From: an uncultured Bacilli bacterium
GTDB lineage: Bacteria > Bacillota_I > Bacilli_A > RFN20 > CAG-826
DNA length: 6,333 nt
Assembly (NCBI GenBank): GCA_944342125.1
Contig: CALVMF010000061.1
Span: 1 to 6,333 of the forward strand
Reading direction: 5' to 3'
Within the stretch, counting starts at the first letter, position 1. Each line of letters starts with the position of its first letter. Shown piece after piece: positions 1 to 5,941 of the stretch. A model generated the notes under the pieces. The model was not told the origin of the DNA, did no database searches, and worked only from the letters and a program-made list of their open reading frames with translations. The translations under genes and the position numbers were made by a program.

Positions 1-852
1 ACAAGATTTGATGGACCAGGTGCTCAAGGCGGATGGGAATTTTTCACCAAAGAACTCGATGTTGAAAAACTTGCTAAAAACAATGCTCAAAAAGTCTTAT
101 TAATGCTTGGAGCAAGAGAATGTCCTAGTGGCAAATATCCTGTCGTTATTGGAAACGGATGGGGTGGTGTCATCTTCCATGAAGCATGTGGACACCAATT
201 AGAAGCCACTGCTGTCGCAAAAGGTCTTAGTGTCTTTTCTGGTAAAAAAGGTGAAAAAATCGCTAATGATTGTGTTTCTGCTTTTGATGATGGTTCTTTA
301 CCAAATGAGTGGGGTTCAAATAATCTCGATGATGAAGGAAATATTCCACAAAAGAATATGCTTATTAAAGATGGAATATTAACAGGTTATTTAGTTGACT
401 CATTTAATGGTAGAAGAATGAATGAAAAAGGAAATGGCGCCTGCCGTAGACAATCCTATAAATTCGAACCTACATCTAGAATGAGTAACACCTACATCGC
501 TCCAGGTAATTACACACCAGAAGAAATTATTCAAAATACAAAACTCGGCTTATATGCTGTTTCGTTTAATGGTGGATCAGTCGACCCTTCTACTGGTGAT
601 TTCAACTTTGGATGCTCCGAAGCTTACATCATTAAAGATGGAAAAATTGCAGAACCTGTAAGAGGAGCAACTCTTGTTGGAAATGCACGCGATATCCTAA
701 AACACATCGATATGGTCGGTAATGATTTGGCTTTTGGTCAAGGAATGTGCGGATCGGTTAGCGGTTCTATTCCGGTAAACGTTGGACAACCAACAATTAG
801 AGTTGATGAAATTGTCGTTGGTGGCAGAGGAGGATCTATAAATGATTTTTAA
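1..852 (+). CDS. tldD: TldD metalloprotease subunit, 3' part (5' end outside window)
   Basis: This is the active subunit of the TldD-TldE cytoplasmic zinc protease. In the known family it trims leader peptides or degrades small or unfolded peptides inside the heterodimer. The reading frame is open from the first base; the first ATG (103) is internal, because conserved sequence precedes it. The visible part is 283 codons against about 450-500 aa for the family, so roughly the N-terminal 40% is missing. The signature HEACGH (HExxxH; positions 178-195) supplies two zinc-binding His and the catalytic Glu. A C-terminal GMCGS (Cys at 748-750) matches the family's conserved Cys, the expected third zinc ligand, and is followed by the typical PVNVGQPTIRVDEIVVGG ending. 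The stretch STGDFNFG...KDGKIAEPVRGATLVGN is also typical. The 3' end overlaps tldE by 11 nt, indicating one operon and coupled translation. Identification is firm; the physiological substrate is unknown. Confidence 0.94.
   Translation, partial: TRFDGPGAQGGWEFFTKELDVEKLAKNNAQKVLLMLGARECPSGKYPVVIGNGWGGVIFHEACGHQLEATAVAKGLSVFSGKKGEKIANDCVSAFDDGSLPNEWGSNNLDDEGNIPQKNMLIKDGILTGYLVDSFNGRRMNEKGNGACRRQSYKFEPTSRMSNTYIAPGNYTPEEIIQNTKLGLYAVSFNGGSVDPSTGDFNFGCSEAYIIKDGKIAEPVRGATLVGNARDILKHIDMVGNDLAFGQGMCGSVSGSIPVNVGQPTIRVDEIVVGGRGGSINDF
826..833 (+). promoter_or_regulatory. Ribosome binding site of tldE inside tldD
   Basis: AGAGGAGG lies 8 nt before the ATG at 842, entirely within the last codons of tldD. 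It fixes the tldE start and supports translational coupling of the two heterodimer subunits, which would help 1:1 production. Confidence 0.85.
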
Positions 853-2161
853 AAAGTTTTTTGCTTTAGCAAAAGAAAATGGTATCAACGAATGTGAAGT
901 AAGCACTTCCAAGACTACTTCTTTTTCTTTCTCTTTATTTAAAGGCGAATTAACTTCTTACAATATCGATTCTTCTGTTGCTGTTTCAGCTAGAGGTATT
1001 TTTAATGGTAAGATGGGCTGCGGAGCAACTGAAAAAGACGATTCTTCTGCTAATTTATTCTTAATTAACGCAATTAAAGAAACAGCAAGTTTAAACGAAT
1101 CCGATGACCCTGCTATCATTTTTGAAGGTGCTAAAACCTACAAAAGAAGAAACATGTATTCCAAAAAATTAGCTGCTTGGTCAGTCGATGATAAATTGAA
1201 ACTTTGTCGTGAAATTGAGGATAGATTAAATAAAGCTGACCCAAGAATTAGTGATGTCCAAGTCGAGTATCAAGACACTGATGGGGAAAGAATATTAGCT
1301 AACTCTTATGGATTAAATTTAAAAGATAAATCAAATTATTTCTTTATTTCCGCTTCAATTGTTATTAAAGATGGTGATGAAATTAAATCGAATTATAAGA
1401 TTTTTTTCGATAGTGACCCTGACAAGTTTAATATGGATACCTTTGTTAACGAATTAGTTAAAGAAGGCATTGAAAAGTTGCATGGCGAATCAATCAAAGC
1501 TAGTAAATATAAAGCTGTTTTCTCAAGAGAATGTGTTGCTTCTTTAGTTGGTGCATTATTAAGCAATGTTTCAAGTGAACAAGTTCAAAAACATTCAAGC
1601 AAATTTGAAGGCAAGCTAAACGAAAAAGTTCTAAGCGAAAAATTAACAATCTATGAGAAACCATATTTAAGAAATTTCTTCTATTCTTATTTTGATGATG
1701 AAGGTTTCCCAACCCAAGATAAAGTTATTTTTGATAAAGGTGTTTTAAAAACGTTCTTCTATAACTTAGTTACCGCTAAAAAAGATGGTGTTGAATCAAC
1801 AGGAAATGCTTCTAGAAGTGGCAACAAAGTTGGAATTTCTTTCTCTAACATAGTTGTTAAACCTGGTAGATCACCATTAGAGCAACTATTTAAAAATATT
1901 AAAAATGGTGTCTATGTTACAGATATAACAGGTTTACATGCTGGTCTTGATTCAACAAGTGGCGACTTCTCATTGCAAGCTGAAGGTTTCCATGTTAAAG
2001 ATGGTAAAAAAGACACTCCATTAACTTTATTTACTGTTAGCGGAAACTTATTTGAATTATTCAATAATATTATCGCTATAGGCAATGATTCTAAGTTAAT
2101 GTTAAGTTCAATCACAACCCCTTCAATTGCATTTAAAAATTTAAAAATTTCGGCAGATTAA
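842..2161 (+). CDS. pmbA: TldE/PmbA, partner subunit of the TldD protease
   Basis: This is a complete 439-aa protein, normal for the TldE/PmbA family. The family is homologous to TldD but lacks the zinc site and forms a heterodimer with it, shaping the peptide channel. In agreement, no HExxxH is present; the equivalent segment reads FSRECVASLVGALL (about residues 227-240). The C-terminal half carries the family pattern: FDDEGFPT (284-291), GNASRSG (321-327), and STSGDFSLQAEGFHVKDGK (371-389) followed by GNLFELFNNIIAIGND (401-416). That last block parallels STGDFNFG...GNARDILKHIDMVGND in the upstream TldD, showing the common ancestry of the two subunits. The start at 842 has a strong internal ribosome binding site and overlaps the tldD stop by 11 nt. 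The gene ends in TAA and is followed 35 nt later by a terminator, so it closes the operon. No candidate peptide substrate is encoded beside it in this window. Confidence 0.93.
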   Translation: MIFKKFFALAKENGINECEVSTSKTTSFSFSLFKGELTSYNIDSSVAVSARGIFNGKMGCGATEKDDSSANLFLINAIKETASLNESDDPAIIFEGAKTYKRRNMYSKKLAAWSVDDKLKLCREIEDRLNKADPRISDVQVEYQDTDGERILANSYGLNLKDKSNYFFISASIVIKDGDEIKSNYKIFFDSDPDKFNMDTFVNELVKEGIEKLHGESIKASKYKAVFSRECVASLVGALLSNVSSEQVQKHSSKFEGKLNEKVLSEKLTIYEKPYLRNFFYSYFDDEGFPTQDKVIFDKGVLKTFFYNLVTAKKDGVESTGNASRSGNKVGISFSNIVVKPGRSPLEQLFKNIKNGVYVTDITGLHAGLDSTSGDFSLQAEGFHVKDGKKDTPLTLFTVSGNLFELFNNIIAIGNDSKLMLSSITTPSIAFKNLKISAD

Positions 2162-2196
2162 TAAAAAATAGTTAAGATTTGCGGAGTTTTTATGAT

Positions 2197-2223
2197 AAAA
2201 GGCGACTTGTTTGTCGCCTTTTT
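2197..2223. terminator. Rho-independent terminator after tldE
   Basis: A perfect 10-bp stem (2197-2206 with 2213-2222; core GGCGAC/GTCGCC) closes a 6-nt TTGTTT loop. It runs into TTTTT at 2219-2223 on the plus strand. The four A residues on the 5' arm give a short U run on the minus strand, so it may also stop transcription of the convergent DegV-family gene, which ends at 2236. Confidence 0.88.
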
Positions 2224-2235
2224 ACATATCTAATT

Positions 2236-3105
2236 TTATTTCTTTTCTTTTAAAATGTATAAGATTCCAATCGTTTTTGGACCACAATGAGATGATATAA
2301 CGCAACCCGCTATTGTATGAATAATTTTGCTTGGATCCATATGTTTTGATAATTCTTGAATTACATATTCATCTTCACCATCCATATGTCCGCTATCAGT
2401 AACAAAAACTCTTGTTAAGTCGATATTTGGTAAATCTTCTAAAAACTCTTGAATTTGAGCATCAACTGCTTTTCTATATTTTCCTCTTGGTGTTTTATAA
2501 ACCGTTAACTTTCCATTTATAACTTTAGCGACTGGATGAAGATTTAAAAGGTGAGCAAAAAGCTTTGTCATTCCACTACATCTACCACCTTTATGTAAAT
2601 AATCTAATCTATCGATGCAGAATTTTGCTGAAACTAATGGTACTAATTCTCTTACTTTTTCCGCAATTTGATGTACATCTAAGCCTTCATTTCTAAAGTC
2701 GACCATTTTACAAACAAGAAGACCAGTTCCTGTCGATAAATTTTGCGAATCAACGATCTCAATTCTTCCTTCAGGAAATTCTTGAGAAGCTAAAATTGCG
2801 TTTTGATAGCTTGAAGAAAGACCGCTTCCAATACCTGTATAAATTATGTCGTAATTTTGATCAATATATTTTTGAAATAATTCAATAAACTGATTAACAT
2901 TTGCTGCACCTGTTTTAGGTGTGTTTCCTATCTCTTCTACTTTTTTATATACAGTTTCGGCATCTAAATTTACTCCATCTAAATAATCTTTATCATCGCC
3001 TGGAAAAGAAACATGTAAAGGTAAAATAACTATGTTATTTTCTTTTATGTAATCCTTATTTAAATCACAAGTTGAATCAGCTATTATCATTACTTTATTT
3101 GCCAT
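2236..3105 (-). CDS. DegV/FakB-like fatty-acid-binding protein
   Basis: This is a 289-aa soluble protein of the DegV family, which is usually 280-290 aa. Members bind a long-chain fatty acid in a deep pocket. In Bacillota the FakB members present it to the kinase FakA, which phosphorylates exogenous fatty acids for phospholipid synthesis. Visible family motifs are DSTCDL near the N terminus (10-15); PKTGAANVNQF (63-73), where the common TS is TG; GIGSGLSSSYQNA (91-103) with the lipid-head-group Ser region; IVDSQNLSTGTG (117-128); LDYLHKGGRCSG (167-178); and a C-terminal ISSHCGP (270-276) matching the usual H-x-GP loop. There is no signal peptide or membrane segment. The start at 3105 is supported by a ribosome binding site 6 nt away. 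The gene stands alone between tldE (convergent) and mscL (divergent). No FakA is visible here, so the FakB role is inferred from the family. Confidence 0.92.
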   Translation of the reverse strand: MANKVMIIADSTCDLNKDYIKENNIVILPLHVSFPGDDKDYLDGVNLDAETVYKKVEEIGNTPKTGAANVNQFIELFQKYIDQNYDIIYTGIGSGLSSSYQNAILASQEFPEGRIEIVDSQNLSTGTGLLVCKMVDFRNEGLDVHQIAEKVRELVPLVSAKFCIDRLDYLHKGGRCSGMTKLFAHLLNLHPVAKVINGKLTVYKTPRGKYRKAVDAQIQEFLEDLPNIDLTRVFVTDSGHMDGEDEYVIQELSKHMDPSKIIHTIAGCVISSHCGPKTIGILYILKEKK

Positions 3106-3111
3106 AAAAAG

Positions 3112-3118
3112 CTCCTTT
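3112..3118 (-). promoter_or_regulatory. Ribosome binding site of the DegV-family gene
   Basis: On the minus strand AAAGGAG sits 6 nt before the ATG at 3105-3103, which confirms that start. Confidence 0.85.
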
Positions 3119-3124
3119 GATTGC

Positions 3125-3140
3125 TGTTAATATTTTAACA
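3125..3140. promoter_or_regulatory. Palindrome upstream of the DegV-family gene, possible operator
   Basis: TGTTAA-TATT-TTAACA is a perfect 6-bp inverted repeat around 4 nt, lying 19 nt before the DegV-family start codon. It could be an operator or overlap a promoter -10 region. It is AT-rich, so chance is a real alternative. Its left half, TGTTAATAT, recurs before mscL at 3279-3287. No convincing -35/-10 pair was found in the 3106-3307 intergenic region on either strand. Confidence 0.35.
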
Positions 3141-3269
3141 TTTACTAAATCAATTCATATAGAAAAATTGAGTTTAAAAGTCGTAGTTTATTTTCTGAAA
3201 ATTTTTCATTAAGGTATGTAATTTTTTTACACTAAAGGCACGTTTTTTATTTTTTCTCTTTAACGATTG

Positions 3270-3301
3270 CCTTTAGGTTGTTAATATAACCACCGAAGGA
3301 G
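3270..3301 (+). promoter_or_regulatory. mscL leader: ribosome binding site and possible sequestering hairpin
   Basis: The Shine-Dalgarno AAGGAG (3296-3301) lies 6 nt before the mscL ATG. The sequence just upstream can fold back on it. An inner stem pairs 3276-3281 (GGTTGT) with 3286-3291 (ATAACC, one G-U) around a TAAT loop. An outer stem pairs 3270-3273 (CCTT) with AAGG (3296-3299) of the Shine-Dalgarno. The ribosome binding site is certain; the folding is an inference from base pairing and is modest in strength. Confidence 0.5.
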
Positions 3302-3307
3302 TTATTT

Positions 3308-3970
3308 ATGAAGAAAAAGAAAGAATTCAAACTCTGGAAAGAATTTAAAGCGTTCATTTCTAGAGGAAATGTAGTCGATATGGCTACTGGCGTTGTTATA
3401 GGTGGAGCTTTCAGTGCAATTGTTACCGCACTTGTTAACATCTTCTTAAGTGTTTGTACTTGGGCTGTTCCAGGTGGCTTAAAAGGTTTAATTACAGTTT
3501 TACCTGCATTAACAGACGCACAAAAAGGTATGGATGGATTTGGAGCAACTTTTGCTGCTGCCGAACTTCAAGCGAAAGTTCAAGCTTATGCTGAATCAGT
3601 CTATGGAAGCAGCGTTGAAGATGCAGTTGTACAATCAATGAAATCAGAAATTTTATCAAAGTATACACTATATGGTTCACAATATGTATACAATCAAACT
3701 GCAGTCATCGATTGGGGAACATTCATTAATGCAATTATTAGCTTCTTAATCGTTGCCTTAACACTCTTCATTATTCTTAAAGTTTATACAACTTTAGTTA
3801 ATAAAAAGAGAGATGCTCAAGCTAAACTTATCGAAGAATATTACAAAAAACATCCAGAAGAAAGACCTCAACCAGTCGTTGAAGAAAAACCACTTCCAAA
3901 ACCAACTGAATATGATGTCTTAGTTGAAATTAAAGAATTACTTAAAGAACAAAAAGCCAATAGTAAGTAA
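3308..3970 (+). CDS. mscL: Large-conductance mechanosensitive channel MscL, long-loop form
   Basis: This homopentameric inner-membrane channel opens under membrane tension to release solutes during osmotic down-shock. The N-terminal amphipathic helix (about 6-17) leads into the family signature RGNVVDMATGVVIGGAFSAI (19-38), which begins TM1 (about 21-50). TM2 is about 137-163 (FINAIISFLIVALTLFIIL), followed by a basic NKKRDAQ. The C terminus has a Pro/Glu-rich linker (about 182-200) and ends in YDVLVEIKELLKEQ (202-215), the typical cytoplasmic bundle helix. At 220 aa it is clearly longer than the usual 130-150 aa. The excess is mainly a loop of about 85 residues between TM1 and TM2 (about 51-136), where ordinary MscL has about 25-40, plus the extended linker. 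The loop is Ala/Val/Ser-rich and predicted helical by eye, with no Cys pair or repeat. The gene is monocistronic: it has its own leader and a terminator right after it, and it is divergent from the DegV-family gene. Confidence 0.93.
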   Translation: MKKKKEFKLWKEFKAFISRGNVVDMATGVVIGGAFSAIVTALVNIFLSVCTWAVPGGLKGLITVLPALTDAQKGMDGFGATFAAAELQAKVQAYAESVYGSSVEDAVVQSMKSEILSKYTLYGSQYVYNQTAVIDWGTFINAIISFLIVALTLFIILKVYTTLVNKKRDAQAKLIEEYYKKHPEERPQPVVEEKPLPKPTEYDVLVEIKELLKEQKANSK

Positions 3971-3977
3971 GCAAATT

Positions 3978-4025
3978 AAAAGCACCCTATCAAGAATAAC
4001 TAAATTCTTTTAAAGGGTGTTTTTT
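3978..4025. terminator. Bidirectional intrinsic terminator between mscL and the M50-like gene
   Basis: The outer stem pairs CACCCT (3983-3988) with AGGGTG (4014-4019). An inner stem pairs AAGAAT (3992-3997) with ATTCTT (4004-4009), separated from the outer one by a small internal loop. TTTTTT follows at 4020-4025 on the plus strand. AAAA at 3978-3981 gives a U run on the minus strand. It can therefore serve both mscL (stop 3970) and the convergent gene ending at 4033. Confidence 0.87.
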
Positions 4026-4032
4026 CTTGCTT

Positions 4033-5331
4033 TTATTCTTCTTTTTTATCTTCTTTACTTTGTTCTTCTGCCTCTTCCTTCTTGTTTTGCTCTCCTTCTT
4101 TCTTTTCGGAATTATCAGAAATCTTGCTAATTAAGGTTTTATAAATTTCGTTATCTTCTTTACCATTACATATATCTTTAATCGTTTCTTTATCAACAAG
4201 TTTAGGATCAAAATCAATTATTTTTTCTAGTGCTAAAGAGACAAGTTTCATTTCTTTAGCGATTTCACCTAAGGTTAATCTATCGTAATATTTTTTAATT
4301 TTATTGCAGGAATATTTAATTTCGCTCTTACTTTTTTCGCTTAAACCGATATAAAGAAGGTAAACTCTTATGCCTTCATAAGTTTTACATCTTTTAACGG
4401 CGTCTTTTGTTTCTTCATCTAACGCCTTATATAATTCATTACCTGCTTCAGTTCCTCTTGTTAAATAAACAATATAAATCTTATTTAATAAAAGTGTTTT
4501 TTCGGTTGAACGAGAAACGTTTGCTTTGTTTTCTAAACATTTATCGATGATGCTAATTGCTTCTTCTCTGTTGCCTTCAACAAATTTTCTCATCGCCCCT
4601 TCAAGGTTAACTTTAGCTGTAAAATCAGTGATTTCATCAAAGATTTTAATTTCATAATTTAAATCACCTTTATATTCATGAGCTTCCATACTCAGTTGAG
4701 AGTTAAAAGCTTCAATATTAATTTTCTTTTTAAGGGAGATTAAACGATAACCGTCATTCATCGTGTCAAGTTTTGTTGGGAAGTAATCATATAAAACCAT
4801 ACAACCAGCAATTGTTGTTGAAATAACAAGACCATATTTAATAATTTGAATTGTTTCAAAATGTGTATCTGCATCTTTTGGTGCAAGCATCACAACAAGA
4901 TACATCACACAAAATTCTAATAAGAACAAAATGAGTGGGAAAAATACATAAAACATTGGATTAGATTTTTCTTGTTTTGGTTCAATAATTGTTTCGCCAG
5001 TCAATCCATTAAAACTCTTAAATCTAAATTTTAATTGGCCTTTTGCAGAGTTATTTGAAAAATCTTTATAAAAATTAAAACCTAAAATATTTGTTGAAAG
5101 AATTGTATATCCACCAATTTTTGCTCCAATTAAGTGACCAACTTCCATCAAAATAACGTTTAAAACTATGCCAACTATTAAAGAAACAATAATAAATAAA
5201 ACATTTTCAGGCATCTCACGACCTAAAAGACCATTATTTATAGCTGGCGTTATTACTAAAAATCCAACAAGCAATACTATGCCTGCCATTAGCAAATACA
5301 ATAAATCACTAATTAAATCTTCTTTTCTCAT
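4033..5331 (-). CDS. M50 (site-2-protease-like) membrane protein with degenerate zinc motif
   Basis: This is a 432-aa membrane protein. Hydrophobic segments lie at about 11-31, 43-66, 126-149 and 163-183. A soluble, mostly helical part (about 200-405, somewhat TPR-like, e.g. EGNREEAISIIDKCLEN) follows, ending in a Lys/Glu-rich tail (about 407-432). The second segment ends LNVILMEVGHLIGAKIGGY, aligning with the HExGH...GY motif of M50 intramembrane metallopeptidases. MNDGYRLISL (191-200) matches the later NDG motif that supplies the Asp ligand. The LKFRFKSFNGLTG stretch (100-112) also resembles the segment after the motif in Bacillota members. The first His is Met62; Glu63, His66 and Asp193 are kept. 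Activity is therefore doubtful and it may be a pseudoprotease or binding protein. The family call rests on remembered motif patterns. I start at 5331, where AGGAGG precedes the ATG by 6 nt; an upstream in-frame ATG at 5388 would add 19 residues without support. The gene lies 73 nt after the tetR-type gene on the same strand and is probably cotranscribed with it. Confidence 0.68.
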   Translation of the reverse strand: MRKEDLISDLLYLLMAGIVLLVGFLVITPAINNGLLGREMPENVLFIIVSLIVGIVLNVILMEVGHLIGAKIGGYTILSTNILGFNFYKDFSNNSAKGQLKFRFKSFNGLTGETIIEPKQEKSNPMFYVFFPLILFLLEFCVMYLVVMLAPKDADTHFETIQIIKYGLVISTTIAGCMVLYDYFPTKLDTMNDGYRLISLKKKINIEAFNSQLSMEAHEYKGDLNYEIKIFDEITDFTAKVNLEGAMRKFVEGNREEAISIIDKCLENKANVSRSTEKTLLLNKIYIVYLTRGTEAGNELYKALDEETKDAVKRCKTYEGIRVYLLYIGLSEKSKSEIKYSCNKIKKYYDRLTLGEIAKEMKLVSLALEKIIDFDPKLVDKETIKDICNGKEDNEIYKTLISKISDNSEKKEGEQNKKEEAEEQSKEDKKEE

Positions 5332-5337
5332 GCTTTT

Positions 5338-5343
5338 CCTCCT
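5338..5343 (-). promoter_or_regulatory. Ribosome binding site deciding the M50-like start
   Basis: AGGAGG on the minus strand lies 6 nt before the ATG at 5331-5329. It sits inside the longer in-frame extension beginning at 5388, which has no comparable site. The 432-aa start is therefore preferred over the 451-aa one. Confidence 0.85.
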
Positions 5344-5379
5344 GCTTATCCAGCAAACGTGTGATAACTTTTGGAAACA

Positions 5380-5417
5380 CAAGAACAATCAACTAAACAA
5401 AATTTTAATTGTTCTTG
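5380..5417. repeat. 10-bp inverted repeat spanning the end of the TetR-family gene
   Basis: CAAGAACAAT (5380-5389) and ATTGTTCTTG (5408-5417) are perfect inverted copies separated by 18 nt. Within the spacer, TAAA (5394-5397) can also pair with TTTA (5404-5407). The repeat spans the stop codon of the TetR-family gene and the start of the gap before the M50-like gene. On the minus-strand transcript no U run follows, so it is not a standard terminator. It could be a processing or stabilising mRNA hairpin, a weak attenuator, or a protein-binding site. Confidence 0.55.
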
Positions 5418-5941
5418 CTATAACCTTCAACTATATATTTAAGAGTTTCTTCGTTTAGAAACGCTTTTACTTTAATTTTTGTTTCTTCAAGCTCGTAATT
5501 TTCATTTTTTAAGTATTCTATTAAAATGTTACTTATTCCGTGTGATATAAATGATGAGATTTCTTTTCTGGCGTCTAAAGATAAATTAAATGTTTTTTCT
5601 AAATAATATACAAGAGATTTAGAAAAATAGATATAAGTAGCATCAATTAAAATGTCGCGCGCAGAACTACTTATGATCTCTCGATATAATTCCGCATTTT
5701 TATAATAAGCCTTCAAAACATTATCGATAATTTCCTCAATATTTGTCGATTTTATCGCTTCAACTTGAGCATCTAAAATTATCGAAGCTACTAAATCGTA
5801 AATGTTTTTATAGTGATAATAAAAAGTTTGCCTTTTTATTTTTAAAGAATCACTTATAAGCTGAACATCAATCTCATCGATTGTGTGAGTGTTTAATAAC
5901 TCGATAAACGTATTTTTAATTGTTTCTTCAATGTTTTTCAT
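5405..5941 (-). CDS. TetR/AcrR-family transcriptional regulator
   Basis: This is a 178-aa protein, in the usual size range (about 180-200 aa) for TetR regulators, which bind palindromic operators as dimers and usually release them on ligand binding. The N-terminal helix-turn-helix covers about residues 6-45. The segment TIDEIDVQLISDSLKIKRQTFYYHYKN (20-46) has the typical pattern, with a recognition helix around KRQTFYYHY. The C-terminal ligand/dimer domain (about 55-170) is helical and poorly conserved; its style resembles Bacillota regulators with the TFYYHFKDIYDL motif. The start overlaps the upstream membrane-protein gene by 14 nt. The only ribosome-binding-site-like element is AAAGAG about 10 nt upstream, so translation is probably coupled. 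Cotranscription with that gene and the downstream M50-like gene suggests it regulates its own operon. The ligand is unknown. Confidence 0.88.
   Translation of the reverse strand: MKNIEETIKNTFIELLNTHTIDEIDVQLISDSLKIKRQTFYYHYKNIYDLVASIILDAQVEAIKSTNIEEIIDNVLKAYYKNAELYREIISSSARDILIDATYIYFSKSLVYYLEKTFNLSLDARKEISSFISHGISNILIEYLKNENYELEETKIKVKAFLNEETLKYIVEGYSKNN

Noticed and set aside
2192..2233. Tiny 13-codon reading frame with a GCGGAG-like site after tldE
   Set aside because: It coincides with the terminator hairpin, so its codons are the stem itself; a chance ATG is more likely than a peptide gene.
3106..3307. Sigma-70-type promoters for the DegV-family gene and mscL
   Set aside because: Several AT-rich hexamers such as TACACT at 3228-3233 or TATAAC at 3285-3290 occur, but none has a good -35 at 16-18 nt, and the latter would place the transcription start on the ribosome binding site.
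3247..3441. 64-aa minus-strand reading frame over the mscL start
   Set aside because: It covers the mscL leader and the strongly conserved RGNVVD region in antisense, with no family features; it is an ORF shadow.
5332..5388. Longer 451-aa start for the M50-like protein
   Set aside because: The extra 19 residues (MFLCFQKLSHVCWISRRKS) contain the AGGAGG site of the internal ATG at 5331, lack their own clear ribosome binding site and do not look like a signal peptide.
5168..5458. 96-aa plus-strand reading frame opposite the M50-like gene and regulator
   Set aside because: It lies antisense to the well supported minus-strand genes, has no clear ribosome binding site and no recognisable domain. 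The hydrophobic composition mirrors the opposing membrane gene.
5928..5930. Possible use of TGA as Trp (Mollicutes-type code)
   Set aside because: TGA acts as the stop of the membrane-protein gene, and reading through adds only a few codons before TAA. All Trp positions seen in the genes are TGG and none needs TGA.
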